Virus record (IMG/VR): IMGVR_UViG_3300033145_002043
Location: 1-32,902 of that record
Length of the DNA: 32,902 nt
Reading direction: 5' to 3' (one strand)
From: a virus
A model generated the notes under the pieces. It made no database searches. It had not been told where the DNA came from and was given only the letters and a program-made list of their open reading frames with translations. Below, piece by piece: positions 21,922 through 29,403 of the stretch (position 1 is its first letter; every line of letters begins with the position of its first letter). The position numbers and the translations under genes are program-made.

Positions 21922-23775
21922 CTATTTATTTTTCTTTGTTAGCATTTTGAATCTTTTTTCTCGACAAATTCTAATACATTGTTCTAACGCATCTGGGCAA
22001 TCATCATGTTTTACGCCCAATTGATATGTTGTTATCTCTTCAATAGCATGCCTATATGATATATTATTACTATATTTATTATTATCAAATATCACAGTAC
22101 CATCCTTTAATAAAGGTATAACACTCTCTATCCTCATATGCTTATCACTATAATTTTGAAGTTCTATTATAGGTATATATAATCCTAGTTTAAGAGACTT
22201 CTTTCTTAATATCTCTGCTATAACTATCTGAAAAGAATTTGTTTCTATTGCTATAAGCTGTTGATTGTATTTATCAAATTTTTCGACTAAAGTATCAACT
22301 TGCTGTTGTACTGGTCTTCTCTTTACATCAAAATCTATAGCTAATAGAACCCCAGTATCTGGGCATTTTGCTAATGTAACTATTACAGAATTATCTGAGG
22401 TTTTTGTTTTTCCTAGGGATGGGTCTAATGCAGAAAATCTTTGTGTTCTTGGATTTTTTAATATTGCCTGTATATCTGGATTAGTCCTAAAATTCTTAAA
22501 GGTGAGGTCTTCTTTTCTAACTAAAATTTTGGTTGGATCTGAGGGATCATTTTGTTTCTCTGAAGTAAAACCAGACTCATCTGATACTTTAGCTACCATT
22601 AATTTGTAGTATGATTCACCTTCAGGCCAAAGTACAGTAGTGCCTAATAGCATCTCTTCATTATTATTAATAAAAAATTCATAAGCTTCTTGTATCCTAT
22701 TAGGATTTAAACTATTTTTATATAACATTTCCCACTCGCCCCATTTTTCAGATATTGAAAAATTTAGGACAGCTGCAAATCGTTTAGACTCCCACTCCGG
22801 GTATTCTTCCGATTGCATAAGAGCATTTAGTAAGGCATCTTTACCTAGGATAGTGCCTACTATTAAAAAATCTGTTGAATCTTCATCTCCACCAATGAAT
22901 ATAACATCTTTATTAAACCAATTATATCTTATATCATCTCTAATCAAAGCTGATTTAATAGAGTCTCTACTTTCTAAATCGTCCCCGATTAAAAGGTCTG
23001 GTCTATAAATACCAAACCTTTCACCACGTATATTATTACCAGTGCCAAAAACTTTAATCTTTCTATCACTATTTGTTACTATTTCATTTGCTCTCCACAT
23101 TGGGCCTTTTCCAGTAACATTTGGAAAATCTTTTGCTAATTTTTCATTATATAAAAGTTCCCGTTTTAAATCTTCAAGGAATGATTCAGCCTTAGTTGCT
23201 GTATCAGACACTATAATAATAAATTTCTTTTTATCATAACATAAACACCAGATAGGCAAAATCACTGAAATGACAGTAGATTTTGCCCCACCTCTTGGTG
23301 CTGCTATAGCTTTTTTAAATGCTTTTCTTTGTTTCTTTGAAAACTTTTTATTTATATACCTATAAAGATATTTATGAAATTTAGATGATGGTTTTTTTAA
23401 ATAATGACTAAAATAACGAACTGCAAATGCATAAATATTTGATTCACATGCTTGTTTTAATGCTTCAATTTCATCCTTAGTTAACTCTAATTCTTTTTCA
23501 TCAATATTCTTTATTTTTTTAGGGATTACATTTTCTTCTTCTATCTCATAATCAAGTTTTTTTGACCCTCTAGCCCCATAAAGATATGTACTTACTTGTT
23601 TTTTTGTAGCCCCTTTTTCATATAAGACATCTTTAGTCTCTTTAATATTTAACTTTTTTTCTTCTCCGTCAAAATAATCAATTAAATATTGTGGTAAATC
23701 CCCTTCAAATTTTTGTAAAAGATCTTCTCTATGAGTTCTAAGTTCTAATATTGTATCATAACTCGTTTTCATCAT
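21922..23775 (-). CDS. terL: Terminase large subunit (ATPase and nuclease)
   Basis: A 617-residue packaging motor protein. The N-terminal ATPase has a variant Walker A, APRGGAKST (residues 159-167), Walker B LLIGDDLE (261-268) and a coupling-motif-like IVGTIL (305-310). The C-terminal RNase H-like nuclease shows LDPSLGK (D451), LIAIETNS (E511) and HDDCPDALEQ (D591/D592/D595) as metal-binding acids. Residues 1-100 are a charged extension of unknown role. The protein cuts concatemeric DNA and pumps it through the portal. Two ATGs stand in tandem at the start; the second (23772) is an equal candidate. A long protein for the family but complete. Confidence 0.95.
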   Translation of the reverse strand: MMKTSYDTILELRTHREDLLQKFEGDLPQYLIDYFDGEEKKLNIKETKDVLYEKGATKKQVSTYLYGARGSKKLDYEIEEENVIPKKIKNIDEKELELTKDEIEALKQACESNIYAFAVRYFSHYLKKPSSKFHKYLYRYINKKFSKKQRKAFKKAIAAPRGGAKSTVISVILPIWCLCYDKKKFIIIVSDTATKAESFLEDLKRELLYNEKLAKDFPNVTGKGPMWRANEIVTNSDRKIKVFGTGNNIRGERFGIYRPDLLIGDDLESRDSIKSALIRDDIRYNWFNKDVIFIGGDEDSTDFLIVGTILGKDALLNALMQSEEYPEWESKRFAAVLNFSISEKWGEWEMLYKNSLNPNRIQEAYEFFINNNEEMLLGTTVLWPEGESYYKLMVAKVSDESGFTSEKQNDPSDPTKILVRKEDLTFKNFRTNPDIQAILKNPRTQRFSALDPSLGKTKTSDNSVIVTLAKCPDTGVLLAIDFDVKRRPVQQQVDTLVEKFDKYNQQLIAIETNSFQIVIAEILRKKSLKLGLYIPIIELQNYSDKHMRIESVIPLLKDGTVIFDNNKYSNNISYRHAIEEITTYQLGVKHDDCPDALEQCIRICREKRFKMLTKKNK

Positions 23776-24316
23776 ATTTCTGTCTTATCTTTTCTTCGTG
23801 ATCTCCTATAATAGCACTTGCTAATGCATCTTTGACTTTATGGCTTACTTGCTCTGGTTTTTCATACCTATTTATCTGTTGATTTATAACAATACCATCT
23901 GTCTTTATAACATCAACACCAAACATTTTTGCCTTAGATTCTATAACATCTTTCCATAAACGTAAATACGCCCTTGCATCATTTGCATAACTTGCTTTAT
24001 TTTTATAATTTTCATACTGGTCTTTGACTTCTTTTTCAACTTCAGTTAATTCAATAAATAATTCAGCACGTTTTCCAGCGATATCTTGACTTGTAAGATC
24101 AGCTACTTCTAATTCTTTTAAATAATTTATATTATTATAAACAACTTGTTCAGATATCCCTAACTCCTCAGATATCTTTTTTACAGTCTTCTCTTCTGAT
24201 AACATTTCCTGTACTTTTTTCAATCTTACAACTTGATCTACAATGGAAATATGTATGCCTTTTCTCTTGACAATAACATCAGAATTTTCCTCATTTTTAG
24301 CTTTATCTTTTGACAT
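23756..24316 (-). CDS. terS: Terminase small subunit
   Basis: A 186-residue DNA-recognition subunit of the packaging motor. A helix-turn-helix is visible at residues about 45-72 (KTVKKISEELGISEQVVYNN). It is followed by a long helical oligomerisation segment (YENYKNKASYANDARAYLRL) and a basic/acidic C-terminal tail expected to contact the large subunit. The gene sits directly upstream of the large terminase and overlaps it by 20 nt, the standard phage order. Small terminases are poorly conserved, so the call rests on HTH plus position. The start follows GGGGTTAAATG, a short-spaced ribosome site. Confidence 0.85.
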   Translation of the reverse strand: MSKDKAKNEENSDVIVKRKGIHISIVDQVVRLKKVQEMLSEEKTVKKISEELGISEQVVYNNINYLKELEVADLTSQDIAGKRAELFIELTEVEKEVKDQYENYKNKASYANDARAYLRLWKDVIESKAKMFGVDVIKTDGIVINQQINRYEKPEQVSHKVKDALASAIIGDHEEKIRQKYDENEL

Positions 24317-24332
24317 TTAACCCCTTAAAAAC

Positions 24333-24385
24333 TATACTTAAACTGCAATACCCTCTACTATAGGAAAGAAAAAAATTTAAGTATA
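24333..24385. repeat. Interrupted perfect inverted repeat upstream of terS
   Basis: TATACTTAAA at 24333-24342 is exactly mirrored by TTTAAGTATA at 24376-24385, with a 33-nt spacer. It lies in the 95-nt gap between the HTH gene and the small terminase gene. It could be an operator, a terminase recognition (cos/pac) element or an AT-rich chance palindrome. The spacer contains TATAGGAAAGAA (24359-24370), a 12-mer that recurs in the other larger gap at 16342-16353. I found no convincing -35/-10 pair on the minus strand. Confidence 0.4.
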
Positions 24386-24411
24386 ATAATTTTAATAGGT
24401 TAGTTTAGATT

Positions 24412-24702
24412 TTACTTGCAGGGTAAGTCGTTATATTCTCTAATTACTAAATTACAATATTGACGAGAACAAGGTAGGTATTGTGAAATTTGAACTGAGG
24501 ATTTTCCTTCTAAATGGAACCCAATAATGAGTTGTTTGAGGTGATTTGAATCTCTGATATGAAATATATCCCACATCTCATTCTCTGGGTAGTCATCCAC
24601 AAAATTTTCAATATTATCCACATGCATTTCTCTTAGTGAAATATAATCTTGATTAATGTAATCATTCCTCTGTTTTGGTGTTAAGTCCTTCCAATCAGGC
24701 AT
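24412..24702 (-). CDS. Small helix-turn-helix protein (96 aa)
   Basis: The C-terminal part has a plausible helix-turn-helix, GKSSVQISQYLPCSRQYC, preceded by acidic helices. It begins MPDWKDLTPKQRNDYINQDY and overlaps the peptidase gene by 8 nt. Its position is immediately ahead of the only sizeable gap before the small terminase gene. It could therefore regulate the packaging/head operon by binding the inverted repeat there, or be a packaging accessory. That link is inference; no family is recognised. Confidence 0.55.
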   Translation of the reverse strand: MPDWKDLTPKQRNDYINQDYISLREMHVDNIENFVDDYPENEMWDIFHIRDSNHLKQLIIGFHLEGKSSVQISQYLPCSRQYCNLVIREYNDLPCK

Positions 24703-25357
24703 CCTTTACACCCTTAGACACATTTTCTATTTCATTAAAAAATTTCTTTATATTTATATCTTTGAACACTTGGTAAATCCCATTCGCAAATTGTGTCAAA
24801 TACAATTCATAATTAAAATCTTCTTCCGTAATACTATGTCTATATATAACAGCTAATATCATAGAATAAATAAAATTAATAACTTGTATATCTTTATTAA
24901 TATCATACCCTAGAAGTTTATCCCCTAATAAAATAAAACAATCATTATTATCACAACAAGTTGTCATAAGATTACTGATATTATCTTCTTCAAATATATC
25001 ATCAAAATCATAAGGATATACAACATCATACTTAAACCCACTAATCATAACTGACTCTGGAATAATACCATTGATAAAATCATCATTATTTTTTATAAGT
25101 TGAAATAATGCATTTGTAAATTTTTCTACACATAACTCTTTCAAAATATACCCACAATATACAAAATCAATTGCATGTATTATTTCATGTAAAAATATTT
25201 CTACCAAACTCTGATCTGAATTCTTTTCATCAATAATGATCATAGCTCTTGGACTTTTACATAACCCTGAAACTCCTGTTAAATCCCTATTTAAGTCTTT
25301 TAATATAATATTATAAGTAACACCACCAACTTTAATACTCTTTGGAAATTTTATCAT
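24695..25357 (-). CDS. Small zinc metallopeptidase-like protein (HEXXH)
   Basis: A 220-residue cytoplasmic protein carrying the zincin motif LHEIIHAIDFVYCG (residues about 57-70). It follows IIIDEKNSDQSLVEIF, the arrangement seen in short phage- and plasmid-encoded metallopeptidases of the ImmA/SprT type. A third zinc ligand is not obvious, although the E in KELCVEKF a few residues on is a candidate. The C-terminal half (residues about 85-220) has no recognised domain and may be a specificity module. The gene is TAATG-coupled to the CgeB-like gene upstream and overlaps the HTH gene downstream by 8 nt. Possible roles are proteolysis of a host regulator or head maturation. Neither is shown. Confidence 0.65.
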   Translation of the reverse strand: MIKFPKSIKVGGVTYNIILKDLNRDLTGVSGLCKSPRAMIIIDEKNSDQSLVEIFLHEIIHAIDFVYCGYILKELCVEKFTNALFQLIKNNDDFINGIIPESVMISGFKYDVVYPYDFDDIFEEDNISNLMTTCCDNNDCFILLGDKLLGYDINKDIQVINFIYSMILAVIYRHSITEEDFNYELYLTQFANGIYQVFKDINIKKFFNEIENVSKGVKDA

Positions 25358-26214
25358 TAATAGATCCTCTCAATAATTTCTTTAGCCCTAATTTCATATC
25401 TATGATTCAAAACAGCTTCTTTATACCCATTATCTGCTATAACATACCTACGTTTTTCGTTGTTTAAATAATAGTTTAATCTCCATATCAACTCTTCATC
25501 CACATCATAGGATGCAAAATGGTATACATCTTTAAACGGATTATTCATATTTAACCTCTCCGATAACAAAAATGACTTAGAACCTAAAACTTCATAAACT
25601 CTTGTTTCCATGTCTAGATAATCTTCTGCATGGATATTTAAAATTATCTTACTTTTATTAAACTCCTCATTCAGATCTTTACCAAACTTAGTAGACACTG
25701 ACACCTTAAAATACTTTGATATATTTTTTAAAATAGCATGTCTTCTTGGGGTCATAACCCCCGAAAATAGTATATCAATACTTTTTTCACAACCGGGTAT
25801 AGGTTTATAAATATTTGTACTAAAACCATTTAATAATACTGAACTTTTATCATAATCAGCATTTGCAAGTTTCATACACTCTGATGAATGGAAAAATATG
25901 TAATCAAACAACCCAGACTCTAAAAGTCTATCCTGATCCCTGTTCCTACTAACAAGCTCACTTGCAAAAAAAACTTTCTTACATTTCATTGATTTTATAA
26001 TATCTAAGGGGAACCCATCACCACGCTGAAGAAAGAATAAATCAAAATCCATACTTGACATAGCTTCCTTATGTTTAGTATGTATCTCGTCCCTATGCTT
26101 TCTATAGTCTATACAATATGTAGTGTGTCCTAATTTTTTAAACCCATCATCTATGAAAGACTCAGCACCCCACCCTGCATTATTCTCATGTACTGCATAA
26201 TATAATATATTCAT
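25357..26214 (-). CDS. CgeB-like GT-B glycosyltransferase
   Basis: A 285-residue protein with the layout of CgeB/GT1-like glycosyltransferases. The N-terminal Rossmann half is MNILYYAVHENNAGWGAESF, DLFFLQRGDGFP and YIFFHSSE. The C-terminal half has LLNGFSTNIYKP, IDILFSGVMTPRRHAIL, SKIILNIHAEDYLDMETRVYE and VLGSKSFLLSER, which matches the conserved R-x-(Y/F)-E-x-x-(G/A) donor region, then HRYEIRAKEII at the end. Length is a little short for the family (about 300-400). It is coupled to its neighbours by a 4-nt overlap upstream and TAATG downstream. It probably adds a sugar within the same pathway; specificity is unknown. Confidence 0.82.
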   Translation of the reverse strand: MNILYYAVHENNAGWGAESFIDDGFKKLGHTTYCIDYRKHRDEIHTKHKEAMSSMDFDLFFLQRGDGFPLDIIKSMKCKKVFFASELVSRNRDQDRLLESGLFDYIFFHSSECMKLANADYDKSSVLLNGFSTNIYKPIPGCEKSIDILFSGVMTPRRHAILKNISKYFKVSVSTKFGKDLNEEFNKSKIILNIHAEDYLDMETRVYEVLGSKSFLLSERLNMNNPFKDVYHFASYDVDEELIWRLNYYLNNEKRRYVIADNGYKEAVLNHRYEIRAKEIIERIY

Positions 26215-26984
26215 CTACTCTCACCTTTATATATATACTTACCAAACTTATCCATATTTTTTAGAACGTAATTCGGAACATCTAACTCGTCAATATACCA
26301 ATCTATATTTCTACCAAATATATCTATCTGGTTTTCCATACAATATAATATCCACTCATCTTTTTTAAATTTATCCAGATCAAACTCAACTTCAACTAGA
26401 TTACCTATTTTTTCTTTTATATCATTAAGATATGAAAAATGCCATCCACCGGGAGTAGCCAAGTGTGGGATATAACTCTCTCTGACTTGACTAAATGTTG
26501 TTAAATCTCTACTTTTTAATAACACAGTACCAGTAACCCAATCAGTCTTACACCTACAGTTCATATAATAATAATAGAATTTTTGATTTAATCTTATGGG
26601 GGTATCAAACCCATCCCTTATTATTTTACTTATCCCCGGATGTGGTATTTCATCTATATCCCCAATTAATAAAATATCATCAGCCTTAAACTTAAACTGT
26701 GTTATAAAAGAATTCCTTTGTACAAATTCATTTAACTTTCTTTTCTTCTTTTCAAATGTATGTAATTTAATAGGCATATTCTCATCAATAACAATGTTTA
26801 ATATTTTATATTCATTAGATCTGAATTTATCTCTATTTTCGTTAAAGTATAATGGTTTTTTATCCCCAGAAAAAGTATAAATAGACTCTGTAAGAATAAA
26901 AACATCCACTAAATCTTTTAGGGTGTTAAGCCTAATCTCTAATAAATCAAGTTCATTATTGAAAGGAAAAATATCATATACCAT
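26211..26984 (-). CDS. GT17-family glycosyltransferase (copy 2)
   Basis: A 257-residue paralogue of the preceding gene. It keeps the same markers: MVYDIFPFNNELDLLEIRLN, ILLIGDIDEIPHP with the DxDE acid cluster, FYYYYMNCRCKTDW, GTVLLKSRD and GGWHFSYLND. By eye roughly half of the positions are identical to copy 1, with divergence concentrated between the N-terminal block and the DxDE motif and at the C-terminus. This suggests an older duplication followed by specialisation for a different acceptor or linkage. The start overlaps copy 1 by 11 nt, and the stop overlaps the next gene's ATG region by 4 nt, so all three are probably translated together. Confidence 0.88.
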   Translation of the reverse strand: MVYDIFPFNNELDLLEIRLNTLKDLVDVFILTESIYTFSGDKKPLYFNENRDKFRSNEYKILNIVIDENMPIKLHTFEKKKRKLNEFVQRNSFITQFKFKADDILLIGDIDEIPHPGISKIIRDGFDTPIRLNQKFYYYYMNCRCKTDWVTGTVLLKSRDLTTFSQVRESYIPHLATPGGWHFSYLNDIKEKIGNLVEVEFDLDKFKKDEWILYCMENQIDIFGRNIDWYIDELDVPNYVLKNMDKFGKYIYKGESR

Positions 26985-27744
26985 TACATATATACTTTCT
27001 GTATTTATCTATGTTATTTGTAACATACTCAGGAACATCTAACTCCTCAATATGATACTTTATATCACGATTAAATATATCTTTTTTATCCCTAAGACAT
27101 TTATCTATCCAATCTTTACTTTTAAATTTTTCTAAATCAAATTCAGCCCCTGCTAAATTCCCTATCTTTTCACTTATATCATTAAAAATATAAGAAAAAT
27201 GCCAGCCTCCGGGTTCTAGTATAATGGGTATATCCTTTTTTCTCAATTCACTAAAACTTGTAAAATCTTTACCTTTTAACATAACAGTACCACTTAACCA
27301 ATCATTTTCACATCTACAATTCATATAATAGTAATAAAACTTTTGTCTTAATCTGATAGGTTGATCAAACCCATGTTCTATAACATCCGTAATCAAAGGA
27401 TTTGGTATTTCATCTACATCACCAATTAATAAAATATCATCACTTTTAAACTGTATATGGTTCATAAATAAATTTCTCTGAACATGCTCATTAGTTTTTC
27501 TCTTAACTCTACTTTTAGTGGGAGTCTTAAATGGCATATTCTCACCTAATATTATATGAAAAACTGCGTAATCGTCTGACTTAAACATCCCTTTATGCTC
27601 ATCAAAATATAATGATTTTTTATTACCTGAATAAGTATAAATACTCTCAGTGATAATAAAAACATCAACAAAATCTTTTAATGTGTTTAATCTCAACTCC
27701 AATAAATCAAGCTCATTATTAAATTGAAAAATATCATATATCAC
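26974..27744 (-). CDS. GT17-family glycosyltransferase (copy 1)
   Basis: A 256-residue protein matching the GT17 pattern, the family of eukaryotic MGAT3 beta-1,4-N-acetylglucosaminyltransferase with many bacterial and viral members. Markers are MIYDIFQFNNELDLLELRLN at the N-terminus, DVFIITESIYTYSG, a metal-binding ILLIGDVDEIPNP, FYYYYMNCRC, SGTVMLKGKDF and GGWHFSY near residue 180. It lies head-to-tail with a second copy, overlapping it by 11 nt, and the two align along their whole length. It is presumably cytoplasmic and adds a sugar such as GlcNAc to a glycan; the substrate is not deducible. GT17 enzymes are not among the commonest phage glycosyltransferases. Confidence 0.88.
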   Translation of the reverse strand: MIYDIFQFNNELDLLELRLNTLKDFVDVFIITESIYTYSGNKKSLYFDEHKGMFKSDDYAVFHIILGENMPFKTPTKSRVKRKTNEHVQRNLFMNHIQFKSDDILLIGDVDEIPNPLITDVIEHGFDQPIRLRQKFYYYYMNCRCENDWLSGTVMLKGKDFTSFSELRKKDIPIILEPGGWHFSYIFNDISEKIGNLAGAEFDLEKFKSKDWIDKCLRDKKDIFNRDIKYHIEELDVPEYVTNNIDKYRKYICNGI

Positions 27745-27750
27745 TTATAA

Positions 27751-28809
27751 TTACCTTTCACAAACTATCACAAATTCACCATTATTTTCCTCTAACACGA
27801 AAAACAAAAACATAGTTAATTCGTTTATCCTATTTATAATATTATTAGAGTCTGTTATACCATTTAATTCTTTTCCTATAAATACCAAGGTATTACACAT
27901 TTTAGAAGCATCAAAAATCTTATCTTCACTTGGGCTATTTAATATAATTATATCAGACTTTGTATTTATATCATCTTTAGATATAATAACATCAGTTGTA
28001 TTAATTATTTTACTTAAAATGTCTACATCTATATTTTGTTTACCTTCTGGTTTACATTTTTGCGTATAATCATCTGATTTTCTTGCAGATATTACTATGT
28101 CATAATCAGGTCTAAACGTTCCAGTATTTATATCTGCAAACCCCTCAGCATACTTAAAAAATTCATTAATCATATCCTTAGTCAGATATAATGTGTGAGT
28201 CACTTCTAATCTTAAATTATAATCACACATATACCCATCTGGGACAAACATTATCAAATAACCATTTGGTTTCAAAACTTTAAAAGTTTCTTTAAGAACA
28301 GTTATAGGTTTTTCTACATGCTCAAAAGTGTGGGAAGACACAACAAAATCAAATTTATTATTATCAAAATGTTTTGATACCTCAGACCAATTAGAAGAAA
28401 TCATTCTATCTTTTGGATATTTATCGATACCCCACTCCCTGTGTTCAAAATTTATCTTACCATCTTCATAATTTTTATCAATTGCAACCCAATTAGGGTA
28501 TTTATTATGATCAAACAAAGCATAATCACCCGGCCCAACTTCTAAAATATAACTATCTTTTGTTAATCCCGGAAAATTATTTTTAATATAATAATTCATA
28601 TATTTTTGTGGGGGTGTTTTTTCCTCAAAATAATACCCACCAACAATCCCTATAGAATATAAATATTTATGTATCCCTACACATGTATCCTCACTAATGC
28701 CCGTTACTTTAGAACACATATCAATAGACCTAAACCCATCATATTTAGTAAAAAACTTACGTACTTCATTTACCTCTCTTCTCTCTACTTCTACCCTATG
28801 TTCTGTCAT
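27751..28809 (-). CDS. SAM-dependent methyltransferase with N-terminal winged-helix-like segment
   Basis: A 352-residue protein. Residues about 10-55 read like a winged helix (VRKFFTKYDGFRSIDMCSK, then GISEDTCVGIHKYLYSIGI). Residues about 75-205 form a class I (methyltransferase type 11) domain: SYILEVGPGDYALFD as motif I, VAIDKNY as the acidic ribose contact, FDFVVSSHTFEHVEKP as motif IV and LKPNGYLIMFVPDGY as post-motif III. The remaining 120 or so residues form an unassigned alpha/beta segment. It probably methylates a sugar or lipid-linked glycan, given glycosyltransferases on both sides. The N-terminal segment may bind substrate rather than DNA. The start overlaps no gene and follows the kinase-like gene by 15 nt. 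Confidence 0.8.
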   Translation of the reverse strand: MTEHRVEVERREVNEVRKFFTKYDGFRSIDMCSKVTGISEDTCVGIHKYLYSIGIVGGYYFEEKTPPQKYMNYYIKNNFPGLTKDSYILEVGPGDYALFDHNKYPNWVAIDKNYEDGKINFEHREWGIDKYPKDRMISSNWSEVSKHFDNNKFDFVVSSHTFEHVEKPITVLKETFKVLKPNGYLIMFVPDGYMCDYNLRLEVTHTLYLTKDMINEFFKYAEGFADINTGTFRPDYDIVISARKSDDYTQKCKPEGKQNIDVDILSKIINTTDVIISKDDINTKSDIIILNSPSEDKIFDASKMCNTLVFIGKELNGITDSNNIINRINELTMFLFFVLEENNGEFVIVCER

Positions 28810-28824
28810 TTATACTTCTCCTGC

Positions 28825-29403
28825 CTATTTATTTATAAAATCACGCCTAACTTTTAATAAATTACCTAATATCTTATTATTTTTACGTGCAAATTCATGA
28901 TACCTACTTTCATCAGTTTCAAGATCAACTATCTTTATGCTTTTAGCCTCTTCATTAATTATAATGTTATTATAATTAACTTCAAAAAATTTATTCATAT
29001 CATATTTTATCAATAACTCTATAAACCTTATTAATTCATTTAACACTACTACAAATTGTAATCTACTTAACTTCAAGTTTGATGTAAACTTAACCCCATC
29101 ACAATGTTCACACAATATCTTACCATCATCATAATCATAAGCTTTCATTGTAATACTAGAACTTTCAAAAAATTTACACATATTATATTCAAGAAACCCA
29201 ATATGTTTATTCTCTAAATATTCTTTTACAAAGTATGTATTATTACCACGATCTTTAACAATATGAAAAACCCTACCATGAAATATATTTGGGATATTAT
29301 TATTATTTACATCATCCACTGAAAAATATTTTTGGTCTGAAGCCCCACATGTTCTATAAAAAGACCTAACAATGTCATACTCTTCATTATTTATCTGTAA
29401 CAT
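28825..29403 (-). CDS. Kinase-like (LPS-core/aminoglycoside kinase type) small protein
   Basis: A 192-residue protein with the outline of a protein-kinase-like fold. It has a candidate ATP-lysine strand (TYFVKEYLE, residues about 57-65), a helix glutamate in HIGFLEYNMCKFF, a hinge-like ILCEHCDG, a catalytic-loop-like segment ending VNYNNIIIN and a DFG-position IKIVDLETDE. The canonical HRD is replaced by NKFFEVN, so catalysis is uncertain. WaaP/WaaY-type kinases phosphorylate lipopolysaccharide sugars, and the setting in a sugar cluster fits a glycan kinase or a pseudokinase. The gene overlaps the upstream fusion enzyme by 13 nt. The fold call rests on motif order alone, hence moderate confidence. 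Confidence 0.5.
   Translation of the reverse strand: MLQINNEEYDIVRSFYRTCGASDQKYFSVDDVNNNNIPNIFHGRVFHIVKDRGNNTYFVKEYLENKHIGFLEYNMCKFFESSSITMKAYDYDDGKILCEHCDGVKFTSNLKLSRLQFVVVLNELIRFIELLIKYDMNKFFEVNYNNIIINEEAKSIKIVDLETDESRYHEFARKNNKILGNLLKVRRDFINK

Noticed and set aside
22265-22609. Plus-strand 114-codon frame inside terL
   Set aside because: Antisense shadow of the nuclease region of the large terminase, whose motifs are intact on the minus strand.
24346-24370. T7-like promoter on the plus strand
   Set aside because: The core resembles CACTATAGG but points away from every gene, and no phage RNA polymerase gene is visible. Kept only as part of the motif finding.
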